A stretch of DNA of 64,000 nucleotides from the NCBI RefSeq assembly GCF_001922985.1, contig NZ_MRUH01000121.1:1-64000 (forward strand), given 5' to 3'. The DNA comes from Teredinibacter waterburyi. Lineage in GTDB: Bacteria > Pseudomonadota > Gammaproteobacteria > Pseudomonadales > Cellvibrionaceae. Of the stretch, positions 8,616-18,020 are shown in pieces. Within the stretch, counting starts at the first letter, position 1; the number at the start of each line of letters is the position of its first letter. The translations under genes were made by a program, and so were the position numbers. The notes beneath the pieces were generated by a model. The model worked only from the letters and a program-made list of their open reading frames with translations, did no database searches and was not told the DNA's origin.

Positions 8616-9668
8616 ATGCACGACAAGGCTATGCTGAATATCATTACTAGAGCACGATCACCAAAACTTCTTTGTTCCCTGTTTCTCGCTAGGGTTACTT
8701 TTGCGACAAGCATACTGTTGTTTGGCATAACCGCATCGGCGGGTGATCACTCCACCTGTGTAGACGACTCGGCTGGATGCGTTGCCATTGGGGAGTGGGA
8801 TATCGCCATCGCCATAGGTGCAGGTTGGCGTACTAATCCGTTGATTGATGGTGATGATGTGCCCGCATTACTTTTGCCAATGGTGAGCTATTACGGAGAA
8901 CGATTCTTTTTTGATACCTATGTCGCCGGTTATACCTTTGTCGAGGACAAGGCCCATACGCTTAGCGCTGTGGTTACTATCGGCTTAGAGCAGATCTACT
9001 TTGAGTCGCGCAGTGTTGGTGACTTTTCGATTGAACCAGGCCCTGGGATTGGCGATGGTAATAGCACCTTTGATGACCCTAGCTACCAGTTAACGGCGGA
9101 GGACTTTGATAGCGTTAATGTCAATGCCCCTGCGGCTCCCGCGGGGGATGGTCGCGACAGACCTACTGACATCAACGCCAACCTAGATGAATACTTAAAG
9201 CAAGAGCCAATAGTCGATATTGATAGGCTCCACAAGCGACGAACTGCAGGCTTCGCTGGTTTAGATTACGGTTTTTATAATGGTGATTGGGATTTCAGTG
9301 CTCAACTATTAACGGATGTGACGGGAATACACAGCGGCGAAGAAGTACGCGTGGCGCTGTCACGCTTTTATCAATGGCGACAAGAGTTTATCGAGCTTTC
9401 TGGCGGCTTCAAATGGCAGAGTGAGCAGGTGGTGGATTATTACTACGGGATTCGCTCAAGTGAGGTGACCTCGCCCAACCTAGTGTACAGTCCGTCGGAC
9501 GGTTACTCGCCCTTTATACGGCTAGACTGGCGTCGCCACTTGTTTGGTAATTGGTCACTCCAGGCTACTGTACATCATCGCTGGCTTTCGTCAGAAATTA
9601 GCGCTAGCCCTCTAGTCGAGGAAAGTGCGGTACTCTCGATTTTTGTTGGGGGCGTTTACCATTTTTAA
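8616..9668 (+). CDS. MipA/OmpV family outer-membrane protein
   Basis: 350 aa. A hydrophobic signal segment (about residues 18-36, ending ITASAGD) directs export. The mature part has alternating aromatic beta-strand pattern and ends GGVYHF with a terminal Phe, typical of outer-membrane beta-barrels. Early motifs WDIAIAIGAGWRTNPLIDGDD and LPMVSYYGERFFFD match the MipA/OmpV family. An unusual acidic, proline/glycine-rich insert lies at about residues 145-190. The start is uncertain: ATG at 8616 or at 8631. It heads a unit with a DUF3019 protein and a two-component system, an association seen in other gammaproteobacteria, suggesting an envelope-stress or cationic-peptide-responsive module. Confidence 0.85.
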   Translation: MHDKAMLNIITRARSPKLLCSLFLARVTFATSILLFGITASAGDHSTCVDDSAGCVAIGEWDIAIAIGAGWRTNPLIDGDDVPALLLPMVSYYGERFFFDTYVAGYTFVEDKAHTLSAVVTIGLEQIYFESRSVGDFSIEPGPGIGDGNSTFDDPSYQLTAEDFDSVNVNAPAAPAGDGRDRPTDINANLDEYLKQEPIVDIDRLHKRRTAGFAGLDYGFYNGDWDFSAQLLTDVTGIHSGEEVRVALSRFYQWRQEFIELSGGFKWQSEQVVDYYYGIRSSEVTSPNLVYSPSDGYSPFIRLDWRRHLFGNWSLQATVHHRWLSSEISASPLVEESAVLSIFVGGVYHF

Positions 9669-9708
9669 ATATAGCGCCAACGGACGGGGCTGGGCTAGCA
9701 AACCTTAT

Positions 9709-10155
9709 TTGCGTGGCCGTGAGTTACTGAAACTAACGATAAAAAAAGCGCTAGGTCTAATGGCGGGCATTGCTATTACTCTATCGATTAATGCGGATCC
9801 ATTTGAGCAAGTTTCCCCTGCGTTTCCTCGGCTGGCCGCCGAGGTTCAAGTGTCGCCACATATTTGCTTGTTAGCCGACAACAATGTTAGTTGTGCTGAC
9901 AGGATTCGAATCTCTTGGCGCAGTGATCGGCGCGAGTCCTTCTGTTTGATTGCGAATCAGCCAGCGCCGTTAAAATGTTGGAACAATAGTGACAGTGGCG
10001 AGTTAGAGCTAGATATCGACACCGCCGAGACCATTGTCTACGAGTTACGTGACTACGAAACTTTAATGGTGGTGTTCGCTCGAGCTGAATTTAAAGTTGT
10101 TCAAGACAATAAAAAATACCGTCGAAGCCGCCGCAACCCTTGGAGTTTTTTCTGA
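9709..10155 (+). CDS. DUF3019 family exported protein
   Basis: About 149 aa from a TTG at 9709. An ATG at 9625 is in frame but would overlap the end of the MipA-like gene; an ATG at 9763 would cut into the signal peptide. From TTG the N-terminus is RGRELLKLTIKK followed by a hydrophobic core and a likely cleavage after SINA. The mature domain has four or more cysteines (ICLLADNNVSCADR, SFCLIAN, LKCWN), probably paired in the periplasm, and a basic tail (KYRRSRRNPW). This matches DUF3019, a family of unknown function that accompanies MipA/OmpV and RstAB-like regulators. Its stop overlaps the response-regulator start (TGATG). Confidence 0.78.
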   Translation: MRGRELLKLTIKKALGLMAGIAITLSINADPFEQVSPAFPRLAAEVQVSPHICLLADNNVSCADRIRISWRSDRRESFCLIANQPAPLKCWNNSDSGELELDIDTAETIVYELRDYETLMVVFARAEFKVVQDNKKYRRSRRNPWSFF

Positions 10156-10844
10156 TGAGTTTAGTGTTATTAGCCGAAGATGACCGACGTCTTGCCGAGT
10201 TGGTAAAGGACTACCTTGAAAGCCACGGCTTTCAAGTCGTAATAGAGGAAACCGGTCACGCGGTGCCGCGCGCAGTACAAAGCTTATCGCCGGATATTGT
10301 TATTCTTGACGTTATGTTGCCGGGCAAGGATGGTTTAACTATCTGCAAGGAAATTCGCCCCCGGTATGAGGGGCCAATTCTTATGTTAACTGCGCGCGAT
10401 TCCGATCGTGACCAAGTTTCGGGGTTGGAATTTGGTGCCGATGACTACGTGATTAAGCCCGCCGAGCCACGGGTACTGCTCGCGCGAATTAGAGCGCTAC
10501 TGCGTCGCTATCAGCAGCCCGAAGAAAAAGAGCAGTCTGAACTTCACTACGGCAGCTTAAGTATTTTTGTTTCCTCGCGTGATGTAACTTTGGAAGGGGC
10601 TAGCGTCGCACTTTCAAGTCACGAATTTGATATGTTACTGACGTTTGCCAAACAGCCAGGGAAAGTTTTGAGCCGCGAATATCTTTTCAATGTTATTTAC
10701 GGGCGCCCCTATGACGGTATGGATCGAACCATCGATGTACGTATCTCCCAGTTGCGTAAAAAATTAGGTGACAATACCGACGAGCCAGCGCGGATTAAAA
10801 CCGTGTGGGGGCGTGGTTACCTATTTGTTGCGGATGCATGGTAG
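10155..10844 (+). CDS. OmpR-family response regulator (RstA-like)
   Basis: 229 aa starting MSLVLLAEDD. The ATG at 10155 overlaps the previous stop and has GGAG 9 nt upstream; an in-frame ATG at 10140 is disfavoured. Receiver domain: acidic pair AEDD, phospho-acceptor Asp in IVILDVMLPGKDG, and lysine in DDYVIKPAEP. The C-terminal winged helix is complete (ALSSHEFDMLLTFA, RTIDVRISQLRKKLGD, IKTVWGRGYLF). It forms a pair with the kinase 75 bp downstream and probably controls the mipA-like/DUF3019 genes in front of it. Confidence 0.92.
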   Translation: MSLVLLAEDDRRLAELVKDYLESHGFQVVIEETGHAVPRAVQSLSPDIVILDVMLPGKDGLTICKEIRPRYEGPILMLTARDSDRDQVSGLEFGADDYVIKPAEPRVLLARIRALLRRYQQPEEKEQSELHYGSLSIFVSSRDVTLEGASVALSSHEFDMLLTFAKQPGKVLSREYLFNVIYGRPYDGMDRTIDVRISQLRKKLGDNTDEPARIKTVWGRGYLFVADAW

Positions 10845-10919
10845 CTCGTCGATGAAACACCTGCTTAAGTCGTCGGTACTAGGTGTTCTTTATGCGCGCG
10901 CCCGTCGCGGGGGAGCTAA

Positions 10920-12209
10920 ATGAATCGCGCCTTTATATCGCTCTATCTTCTTATTGTGTTTTCCATTATTGGTTTGGGGTGGGGAATCGATAAGGTTTGG
11001 CAGCACTACAATTACGAGCCTGAAGATAATCCGTTTATTAATAGTATTTTTGCATTATTGGAAAGTGATTTAAAAACACTCGACGACGTTGCGGTAGCAG
11101 CCAAGCTAAACAGCTTGTCGAAAGAGTCTCAAGTGGTCTTGCGCATCTATGAGCTAACCGACTTTGCCAGTTCGGATTTAGGCGAACGTTTAGTTGAGGG
11201 CAGTGTTGTGACATTAACGGAGATGGATCAGCAGCTGGTGAGCTATAAGCGGTTGGCGAACACAGATAACGTTATTAGTATTGAACACAAACTCGCGGCG
11301 ACCACCGGTGTTGTTTACTATCAGGTATTGTTGGTGTTCTTTTATGCCGCCATCGCTTTGGTGGTGTACTTCTGGTTGTGGCCGCTGTCCCGTGATTTAC
11401 GATTGCTTGAAACTCAAACGCGCAAGCTTGGCCGCGATGGAGTGCCTGCGGCTGTAGAGATTGGACCGCGTTCTGCAATTTACGATTTAGCGCAATCGTT
11501 TAATCGTATGTCAGACCGAATTCGAGAGCTTATCTCCACTCATAAAGAAATGACTTATGCGGTATCTCATGAGCTGCGCACGCCCTTAGCGCGAATGAAG
11601 TTTGCGTTGGAAATGGCTGCCGACATTCCCGATAGAGAATTGCAAACAAAAAAGCTCGCGGGCATTCGTGAAGATATTTCGGAAATGGAAAACCTGATTA
11701 ATGAGCTATTGACCTACGCCGGTTTTGAGCAGGGTGTGAGTAAGCTTAACCTCAAGCCTGGCCACCTGAGTTCATTAGTGCGCGATGTATTAAAAGCGAA
11801 TCGCGGTTTAATGGTTGATATTCGTCACTCTATGGTCGATAAACTCGGCGAAACGCAGGTTTTTTGTGAGTGGTATTTAATGGAGCGGGCGATCCATAAT
11901 ATTGTTCAGAATGCCCAGCGATACGCGCACAGTCGCGTGCGCATCACGCTTGACGCCGATGACAAAGATTACATAGTGAGGATTGAAGACGACGGCCCCG
12001 GCATTGCGGAAGAAGACCGCAAGCGGGTGTTTAGTTCGTTCGTGCGTTTACGTCAAAACACCAACTTCGATAAAAGTGGCTTTGGCTTGGGCTTGTCGAT
12101 TGTACATCGCATTATGGAGTGGCATAACGGCAGCGCTGAGGTAATGGAGTCCTGCTGGCAGGGCGCTTGCTTTGAGCTGCGTTGGCCGCAGCCCTATAAA
12201 CTCGATTAA
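10920..12209 (+). CDS. Sensor histidine kinase (RstB-like)
   Basis: 429 aa. ATG at 10920 preceded by GGGGGAG with about 5 nt spacing. Transmembrane helix 1 at about residues 5-23, a periplasmic region of about 110 residues, helix 2 at about 133-155, HAMP, then HisKA with phospho-acceptor His in YAVSHELRTPLARMK (about residue 220), and HATPase_c with NIVQNAQRYA, DDGPGI and GFGLGLSIV. The layout is that of RstB-type sensors. The last base pairs overlap the convergent proline iminopeptidase stop by 4 bp. Confidence 0.92.
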   Translation: MNRAFISLYLLIVFSIIGLGWGIDKVWQHYNYEPEDNPFINSIFALLESDLKTLDDVAVAAKLNSLSKESQVVLRIYELTDFASSDLGERLVEGSVVTLTEMDQQLVSYKRLANTDNVISIEHKLAATTGVVYYQVLLVFFYAAIALVVYFWLWPLSRDLRLLETQTRKLGRDGVPAAVEIGPRSAIYDLAQSFNRMSDRIRELISTHKEMTYAVSHELRTPLARMKFALEMAADIPDRELQTKKLAGIREDISEMENLINELLTYAGFEQGVSKLNLKPGHLSSLVRDVLKANRGLMVDIRHSMVDKLGETQVFCEWYLMERAIHNIVQNAQRYAHSRVRITLDADDKDYIVRIEDDGPGIAEEDRKRVFSSFVRLRQNTNFDKSGFGLGLSIVHRIMEWHNGSAEVMESCWQGACFELRWPQPYKLD

Positions 12210-13177
12210 CTGCTAGCGTCGCCATCGCCAGAGAGGCGATTGGCCATCTCATCGGTCGCCTTTACTAGGGCGTCGACAATGCTCGGTTCTCGCGATGAGT
12301 GCCCAGCGTCGCGAATAATGTGTAGCTCCGCGTCCTGCCAATGTTTGTGAATGGCGGTCGCATTGTCCAGAGGGCAAACCATATCGTAGCGACCGTGTAC
12401 GATGATTCCGGGAATACCTTCCAGCTTATCCATATTGCGGACTATCTGATCGCTATCGAGGAAGGCATCGTTAATAAAATAGTGGGCCTCAATACGGGCT
12501 AAGGATAAGGCGACATGAGGGTCGGCAAATGCACTTACAACGTCGGCATTCGGACGCAAGGTGGCGCAGCGACCCTCCCAAATAGACCAAGCTTTGGCCG
12601 CCGACATACGCATAATCTCATTGTTGCTTGTTAAGCGTGCGTAGTAGGCCGCAATCATATTGTGGCGCTCTGCTTCCGGAATGGGTTGGATAAATTCCTG
12701 CCAGTAATCGGGGAAAATGCGGTCGGCGCCAGATTGATAAAACCATTGTAGGTCGCGCTCGCGACATAAGAATATGCCGCGCAGTATCAGCCCCAAAACA
12801 CGCTCGGTATGGGTTTGCGCATAAACCAAGCTGAGTGTAGAGCCCCAAGAGCCGCCAAATAGTAGCCATCGCTCTATATCGAGATGTTTGCGGATTACTT
12901 CGATATCGCTAACCAAATGTGCGGTGGTATTACCCTCAAGTTCAGCGTGCGGTGTCGAGCGTCCGGCACCACGCTGGTCAAACAAGATGATGCGGTATTT
13001 TTCCGGGTCGAAATAGCGCCGGTCGGTCTTGCTGCAACCGGAGCCGGGGCCGCCATGTACAAATAAAACGGGTATGCCGTCGGCAGAACCACACTCTTCA
13101 ACATACAGGTTGTGGGTGGCACCGACGTCGAGGTGATGCCTTGCGTAGGGTTTTATCTCGGGGAAAAGTACCTGCAT
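12206..13177 (-). CDS. pip: Proline iminopeptidase
   Basis: 323 aa alpha/beta hydrolase. The ATG at 13177 has AGAGG 5 nt upstream and is preferred over a TTG at 13195. Motifs: oxyanion region LFVHGGPGSGCSKTD, nucleophile elbow FGGSWGSTLSL, cap domain rich in tryptophan, catalytic Asp in GRYDMVCP and His in DAGHSSREP. These are the signatures of peptidase family S33 prolyl aminopeptidase, which removes N-terminal proline from peptides. It is monocistronic and convergent with the histidine kinase. Confidence 0.92.
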   Translation of the reverse strand: MQVLFPEIKPYARHHLDVGATHNLYVEECGSADGIPVLFVHGGPGSGCSKTDRRYFDPEKYRIILFDQRGAGRSTPHAELEGNTTAHLVSDIEVIRKHLDIERWLLFGGSWGSTLSLVYAQTHTERVLGLILRGIFLCRERDLQWFYQSGADRIFPDYWQEFIQPIPEAERHNMIAAYYARLTSNNEIMRMSAAKAWSIWEGRCATLRPNADVVSAFADPHVALSLARIEAHYFINDAFLDSDQIVRNMDKLEGIPGIIVHGRYDMVCPLDNATAIHKHWQDAELHIIRDAGHSSREPSIVDALVKATDEMANRLSGDGDASS

Positions 13178-13303
13178 ACTAGCCTCTGCTTCCAAATTGC
13201 GGTGGCTTAATTCTAGCTTATTTTTGCTCGATGATGAGTCTATCTCGCTAGCGTCATTATCAATGAGTGACTCAGCGCATGGACTCAGTGTATTAGATGG
13301 AGT

Positions 13304-14065
13304 TTAAGGGGTGTCCTTGGCTTGCTCGCTGCGCTCTTTAGTAAAGAGGCGGCCAAATATAATGCCGAGTTCGAATAGAACCCACATGGGCAGAGCCAGC
13401 ATCGCTTGAGAGATAATGTCGGGGGGGGTCAACAGCATGCCAACAACAAAGCAGGCCACAATAACGTAGGGGCGTTTCCCTGCGAGTTGCTTGGGAGTGA
13501 ACAGCCCAGCTGAAATCATAATGAACGTCGCTACCGGAATTTCAAACGCCGCGCCGAAGGCGAAAAACAACTTAATGACGAAGTTTTGATAGCTGGCGAT
13601 ATCGGTCATAACCGAAACGCTATCGGGGGCGGCTGCGGTAAAAAAACCGAATACCATAGGGAATACAACATAATAGGCGAATGCCATTCCGGCATAAAAC
13701 AGCAGTATGCTTGAGCCTAATAACGGCAGCGCCAAACGTTTTTCTTTGTTGTACATGGCTGGGGAGATAAATGCCCAGATTTGGTAAAAAATAAAGGGAA
13801 TGGTCAAAAACACCGACGTGAATAGGGTCAATTTAAACGGTGTTAGGAAAGGCGACGCAACATCAGTGGCAATCATATGGCTTGATTCAGGCAGCAGCGC
13901 CTGTAACGGCTGAGCCACAAACTCGTAGATGTTGTTGGCAAAGCTAAATAAGGCCAGAAACACCACTAATACCGCGAGTACGCAGTAAAGTAGACGCGAC
14001 CTCAGTTCAATAAGATGTTGAACTAGGGGTTGTTTTTGCATGTCTTGTTGAGAATCGTCGGTCAT
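13304..14065 (-). CDS. tatC: Sec-independent protein translocase TatC
   Basis: 253 aa polytopic membrane protein with six predicted helices. It contains the family marks QPLVQHLIELRSRLL near the N-terminus (conserved Glu for signal-peptide recognition), the TPFKLTLFTSVFLTIPFIFYQ stretch, and the late LLTPPDIISQAMLALPMWVLFE segment. It receives twin-arginine signal peptides with TatB. Its start overlaps tatB by 4 bp; order tatA-tatB-tatC is the usual one. Confidence 0.97.
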   Translation of the reverse strand: MTDDSQQDMQKQPLVQHLIELRSRLLYCVLAVLVVFLALFSFANNIYEFVAQPLQALLPESSHMIATDVASPFLTPFKLTLFTSVFLTIPFIFYQIWAFISPAMYNKEKRLALPLLGSSILLFYAGMAFAYYVVFPMVFGFFTAAAPDSVSVMTDIASYQNFVIKLFFAFGAAFEIPVATFIMISAGLFTPKQLAGKRPYVIVACFVVGMLLTPPDIISQAMLALPMWVLFELGIIFGRLFTKERSEQAKDTP

Positions 14066-14592
14066 GAAGGCTTTTTATCGTCAGCGCTGGATTCGGTGGA
14101 GGCGATCTGTTGGTCGAGCTTTGCTGCAGCCGCTTCAGCCGCCGCTCGCGCTCGTTCTTCCGCGGCTATCTTTACTAGCGGCGAGCTGGGATGATCCGCT
14201 ACAGGCATATCTTCTGGTCCGAAAAATGGCTTATCCACAGTGTCGGAAGCTTCGGTATCTTGTTGCGCGTGCGCAGAAGAATCATCCGTAGGGGGAGCTA
14301 TAGAGTTTACGCTCTCTTGTTCGGCGGCTTTGGCGGAGCTGGCTATTTGCTCGCTGAGCGATTGCCGCGCTTTTTCCAGAGAATGCATAACATCGGCGTT
14401 GTGTAGTTCGCGTCGAATTTCGTCTGCGCCAATTTGGCGTTCGAACTCTTCTCGCGCCGAGGTGAGGTTGCGTTTGAGCGTGCCAAACCACATAGAGCCG
14501 CTGCGAATTGCACCGGGCAAACGCTCGGGGCCAATCACAAGTAGGCCAACTACTCCGACTACGATAATTTCGAGGAAACCGATATCAAACAT
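14062..14592 (-). CDS. tatB: Sec-independent protein translocase TatB
   Basis: 176 aa starting MFDIGFLEI at the ATG at 14592 (GGA 7 nt upstream); a TTG 12 nt earlier is disfavoured. One N-terminal membrane helix with the conserved Glu and Gly-Pro hinge (GLLVIGPERLPG), an amphipathic helix, then a long, Ala/Glu-rich low-complexity tail that is variable in TatB proteins. It forms the receptor complex with TatC. Lies 41 bp after tatA. Confidence 0.95.
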   Translation of the reverse strand: MFDIGFLEIIVVGVVGLLVIGPERLPGAIRSGSMWFGTLKRNLTSAREEFERQIGADEIRRELHNADVMHSLEKARQSLSEQIASSAKAAEQESVNSIAPPTDDSSAHAQQDTEASDTVDKPFFGPEDMPVADHPSSPLVKIAAEERARAAAEAAAAKLDQQIASTESSADDKKPS

Positions 14593-14633
14593 AAGATCGT
14601 CCAAGACTGCGTGTAAAACACACGCTTCTTCTA

Positions 14634-14882
14634 TTATTTGTTTTCAGTTTTTTCGGCTTCTTTCACACTGTCGGTTGATGCCGTTTTTTCATCGGCTTCA
14701 ACTTTTTTTGCGATTTCTTCTTCTGTTTCGGCTTTGCCTTCTTCACCCATGGCTTTTTTAAAGCCTTTGATTGCACCACCTAAATCGCCGCCGAGTCCTT
14801 TCAGGCGTTTAGTGCCAAACAAAAGCAAAACAATAACCAGAATAATTAAGAGTTGCCAAATACTGATTCCACCTAAACCCAT
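14634..14882 (-). CDS. tatA: Sec-independent protein translocase TatA
   Basis: 82 aa starting [15 protein letters not shown] at ATG 14882, with AGGTG 6 nt upstream; a GTG 9 nt earlier is less likely. Single membrane helix, [23 protein letters not shown] hinge and amphipathic helix, then an acidic/lysine-rich tail. TatA forms the protein-conducting assembly of the Tat system. First of tatABC, 52 bp after hisE. Confidence 0.96.
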   Translation of the reverse strand: MGLGGISIWQLLIILVIVLLLFGTKRLKGLGGDLGGAIKGFKKAMGEEGKAETEEEIAKKVEADEKTASTDSVKEAEKTENK

Positions 14883-14933
14883 AATATGCACCTAACGTGT
14901 TTTTATATTGTCTTTATTAATCGTAATAGTCCG

Positions 14934-15266
14934 CTACTTAGTGCGGGCTGCTTTTTCGTCTAGCCCAGAAAGGTCAAACCTGCGAGCCAGTTCATTTAGT
15001 ACGGCATCTGAGCTAGTGCCCAAGTGCGATAGCATAACCAGCGAGTGAAACCAGAGGTCGGCTGTTTCGCTTATTAAAAGGTCGGTGTTGCCGGAACGCT
15101 CTGCGTCTTTCGCCGCGAGCAGTGTTTCGGTGCACTCTTCTCCGACCTTTTCGAGAATTTTGTTTAGCCCTTTGTGGTGTAATTGCGCCACATAGGATTG
15201 CTGCGGGTCGCCTTCGGCTTTGCGCGCAGCGAGTACCTGATTTAGTTGCGCTAATACGTCGCTCAT
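14934..15266 (-). CDS. hisE: Phosphoribosyl-ATP diphosphatase
   Basis: 110 aa with the MazG-like metal-binding pattern [15 protein letters not shown] and [13 protein letters not shown] of HisE. Second step of histidine synthesis, removing pyrophosphate from PR-ATP. Its ATG overlaps the hisI stop by 4 bp. The hisI-hisE-tatABC neighbourhood is known in pseudomonads and relatives. Confidence 0.96.
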   Translation of the reverse strand: MSDVLAQLNQVLAARKAEGDPQQSYVAQLHHKGLNKILEKVGEECTETLLAAKDAERSGNTDLLISETADLWFHSLVMLSHLGTSSDAVLNELARRFDLSGLDEKAARTK

Positions 15267-15676
15267 GACTGATACATCTCACTTGGGTCTTTTAGAACGG
15301 CGCTCTGGGTTGCCCACTCGCCGTCGACGAGAGTGCGATAAAAACAGGAGCGCCTACCGGTATGACAGGCTATACCACCTACCTGTTCCACGCCGAGGAC
15401 AATAGTATCACCGTCGCAGTCTAGTTTGATGCTCTGCACTTGTTGTACATGCCCTGAGGTTTCGCCCTTGCGCCAGAGTTTACCGCGTGATCGTGACCAA
15501 TAGACGGCTATACCTTCTTCTGCCGTGAGCTGCAGTGACTCGCGATTCATCCACGCCATCATCAGAATGTCTCCATTACCTGTATCTTGGGCGATAGCGG
15601 GCACTAACCCACTGCTGTCCCACTTGACTTGATCGAGCCAGGCAATTTGATGTGAGTCGGTGTTGTCTGCAGGCAT
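15263..15676 (-). CDS. hisI: Phosphoribosyl-AMP cyclohydrolase
   Basis: 137 aa. Typical HisI motifs: [30 protein letters not shown], the metal site DCDGDTIVL, and the cysteine/histidine signature [13 protein letters not shown]. Third step of histidine synthesis, opening the adenine ring of PR-AMP. HisI and HisE are separate proteins here, not the fused form of Escherichia coli. ATG at 15676. Confidence 0.96.
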   Translation of the reverse strand: MPADNTDSHQIAWLDQVKWDSSGLVPAIAQDTGNGDILMMAWMNRESLQLTAEEGIAVYWSRSRGKLWRKGETSGHVQQVQSIKLDCDGDTIVLGVEQVGGIACHTGRRSCFYRTLVDGEWATQSAVLKDPSEMYQS

Positions 15677-15769
15677 TGTAATCTGGTGACCTTTGTTCTT
15701 CTTAATCGTGTTCAGTGGCCGAGCTGGGCGACTGAAGCAAATATTCTAGGCGGCAAGCATACCGGATTT

Positions 15770-16681
15770 TTAGCTGTTACGGCTAACGATATAACGCGCC
15801 AGATCGCGAAGATAATCGGCTTTTGAATCGAATGACGTCAGTGCGGCCAGCGCGATATCCCGCAGCTCATCAGCTTTGGCCTGTGCTTGCGCTAATCCGA
15901 GCAGGGATACATAGGTGGGTTTATTGCGATCTGCGTCTGCACCTTGTTGCTTGCCCAACACTTCGGTATCTGAGGTTACATCGATGATGTCATCCTGCAC
16001 TTGAAAGGCGAGTCCAACGGCCGCTGCGTAGTTGCGCAAGGCGGCGGTCTGCTCGTTGCTCGCCGCCGCTGACAGGGCTCCTAACAAAACGGCGGCCTCT
16101 ATTAATGCGCCGGTTTTGTAGCGGTGCATCAGTTCTAACTGCTCAGCCTTTAGGGGCTTGTCTACTGCGGCCAGATCAATCGCCTGGCCAAGTACCATGC
16201 CGTGAGCACCAGACGCTCGCGATAACAGTGAAATTGCGCTCAGCGCTGTGGCGGCGGAGTCTTGAGCTACGGTCACGCTAGAGCTGATTAATTCGAACGC
16301 GAGTGTGTGCAGGGCGTCGCCCGCGAGAATCGCCGTCGCTTCGTCAAATGCAATATGACACGTTGGCTTACCACGACGCAGGTTATCGTCGTCCATTGCC
16401 GGTAGGTCATCGTGGATTAGGCTGTAGGCGTGAATACACTCGATAGCGCTAGCGAAGGTATCAGTATTATTGTTGATTGCGGCTACCGCATGAGCTGTAG
16501 CGTAAACCAGTATTGGCCGCACACGCTTGCCACCGTTGGCTAGACTGTATCGCATGGCATCAAATAAGCGGTTGGCTCCAGTCTCGCTGGCGTGTTGCTG
16601 CTCGCACTTGGTTAGCGTTTCAAGTAATTGCGAAGTGCTGCGCGCTTGATACTGCGCGATAAAAGACGGCAGGTCGGACAT
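15770..16681 (-). CDS. ispA: (2E,6E)-farnesyl diphosphate synthase
   Basis: 303 aa prenyl transferase. First aspartate-rich motif DDLPAMDDDNLRRGKPT and second motif FQVQDDIIDVTSD are intact, with the GGKRVRP substrate-binding segment before them. Makes farnesyl diphosphate from IPP and DMAPP for quinone, undecaprenyl and hopanoid-type lipids. Starts 1 bp inside the xseB stop (TAATG), a common xseB-ispA arrangement; dxs would normally follow but the next gene downstream is hisI, so dxs is not in this operon. Confidence 0.95.
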   Translation of the reverse strand: MSDLPSFIAQYQARSTSQLLETLTKCEQQHASETGANRLFDAMRYSLANGGKRVRPILVYATAHAVAAINNNTDTFASAIECIHAYSLIHDDLPAMDDDNLRRGKPTCHIAFDEATAILAGDALHTLAFELISSSVTVAQDSAATALSAISLLSRASGAHGMVLGQAIDLAAVDKPLKAEQLELMHRYKTGALIEAAVLLGALSAAASNEQTAALRNYAAAVGLAFQVQDDIIDVTSDTEVLGKQQGADADRNKPTYVSLLGLAQAQAKADELRDIALAALTSFDSKADYLRDLARYIVSRNS

Positions 16682-16926
16682 TATTGGTCATCATCTGTAG
16701 GGAAGGGAGTTTCGCTTAGCTCACCGTTGTCTTGCTCTAGCAACAGGTTAACTTTTTGTTCCGCTTCAGTTAGTGCCGTTTGGCAGCTGCGGGTTAGCTT
16801 TATGCCTTGCTCAAAGGTTTTTAGCGATTCTTCTAGGGTTAAATCGCCACTTTCTAGGCTGGCAACAAGATCTTCCAGCTTGCCTAATGATTGCTCGAAG
16901 TCGGGTAATGCTTTTTTTGTCGCCAC
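16681..16926 (-). CDS. xseB: Exodeoxyribonuclease VII small subunit
   Basis: 81 aa from a GTG at 16926 with a strong Shine-Dalgarno AAGGAGG 8 nt upstream; the upstream in-frame extension to 16959 has no such site. Family pattern [28 protein letters not shown] and the following [13 protein letters not shown] helix are clear. With XseA it degrades single-stranded DNA. Translationally coupled to ispA. Confidence 0.95.
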   Translation of the reverse strand: MATKKALPDFEQSLGKLEDLVASLESGDLTLEESLKTFEQGIKLTRSCQTALTEAEQKVNLLLEQDNGELSETPFPTDDDQ

Positions 16927-17235
16927 TTTACAGGCCTCCTTTTGGTCAGGCGCAAACACTACCTGAGCCTTATGTTGTGGTCAACGCCAAGTTGAGGCGA
17001 CTTGAGCTAGCGGATTTGCGGCCGATAGCGGTTTATGAGGTGGGCTTTAATTAGCGCATATCATAACAAACGATGGCGAATCTCCCTGCTGGTTAGTCGA
17101 TTTGTGTCTAGACTAATGAGTAAGTATTTCTTCTTGCGCGCGTTTATAGCGGCTGGTTGCTGAGTAGCTTCACATTTCTGAGGGGCTAGCGGCGTTTCAG
17201 ACGAGTGCATCGTATTTCCGAATGAGGATTCCTGA

Positions 17236-17994
17236 GTGGATTTAGCAACGCTAGTCGGACTTTTGGGCGCTTTGGCGCTTATCGTTATTTCGATGTTAAT
17301 GAGTGGCGATCTCATCATGTTCGTCAATGGCCCATCACTGGTGATCGTGGTAGGCGGCACCATCTTTGCGGTGATGATGAAATTTGGTCTGGGGCAGTTT
17401 CTAGGGGCCATTAAAGTTGCCGGTAAGTCCTTTAGCAACAAGCTGCCCGACGCCAATGAATTGATTGCGGAAATTGTGGCGCTGGCCGACGAGGCCCGAA
17501 AGGGGGGGTTACTTTCGCTAGAAGGTAAAGAGGTGAGTAGTGACTTTCTACAGCGAGGCATTCAGTTACTGGTTGATGGCCACGATCCGGATGTTGTTAA
17601 AACCCTGTTGTCGATAGACAAAAACAAAGCAATGGAGCGTCATGCGACTGGGGCCTTCATTTTCTCTTCCATGGCCGAAATGGCGCCTGCGATGGGAATG
17701 ATTGGGACACTCATCGGTTTGGTGGCAATGTTGGCAAATATGGATGACCCTAAGTCGATTGGCCCTGCGATGGCTGTTGCTTTACTTACCACGCTTTATG
17801 GCGCTGTAATCGCCAACGCCATGTGCGGGCCAATGGCCGATAAACTGAAGTTGCGAGCCGCCGAAGAGGGCATGATTAAGAGTCTTGTGATCGATGCGTT
17901 GTTGGCAATACAGGGCGGCCAAAATCCACGTGTTATCGACTCAATGCTACGCAATTACCTGCCTGAAGGTAAGCGTGAAGCGGATCCTGAGTAG
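17236..17994 (+). CDS. pomA: Flagellar stator protein PomA (MotA family)
   Basis: 252 aa from a GTG at 17236 with GAGG 8 nt upstream. Starts MDLATLVGLLGALALIVISM and contains four membrane helices; cytoplasmic loop with the MotA/PomA charged helix, the FIFSSMAEMAPAMGMIGTLIGLVAMLANM segment and AVALLTTLYGAVIANAM. Close to the sodium-driven PomA type rather than the proton-driven MotA type. Works with PomB 26 bp downstream as the flagellar stator. Confidence 0.93.
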   Translation: MDLATLVGLLGALALIVISMLMSGDLIMFVNGPSLVIVVGGTIFAVMMKFGLGQFLGAIKVAGKSFSNKLPDANELIAEIVALADEARKGGLLSLEGKEVSSDFLQRGIQLLVDGHDPDVVKTLLSIDKNKAMERHATGAFIFSSMAEMAPAMGMIGTLIGLVAMLANMDDPKSIGPAMAVALLTTLYGAVIANAMCGPMADKLKLRAAEEGMIKSLVIDALLAIQGGQNPRVIDSMLRNYLPEGKREADPE

Positions 17995-18020
17995 GTGTTT
18001 GAGCGAGTGGAGGTTTGAGC

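Noticed and set aside
14240-14761. 173-codon frame antisense to tatA/tatB
   Set aside because: Shadow frame; tatA and tatB have full motifs on the other strand.
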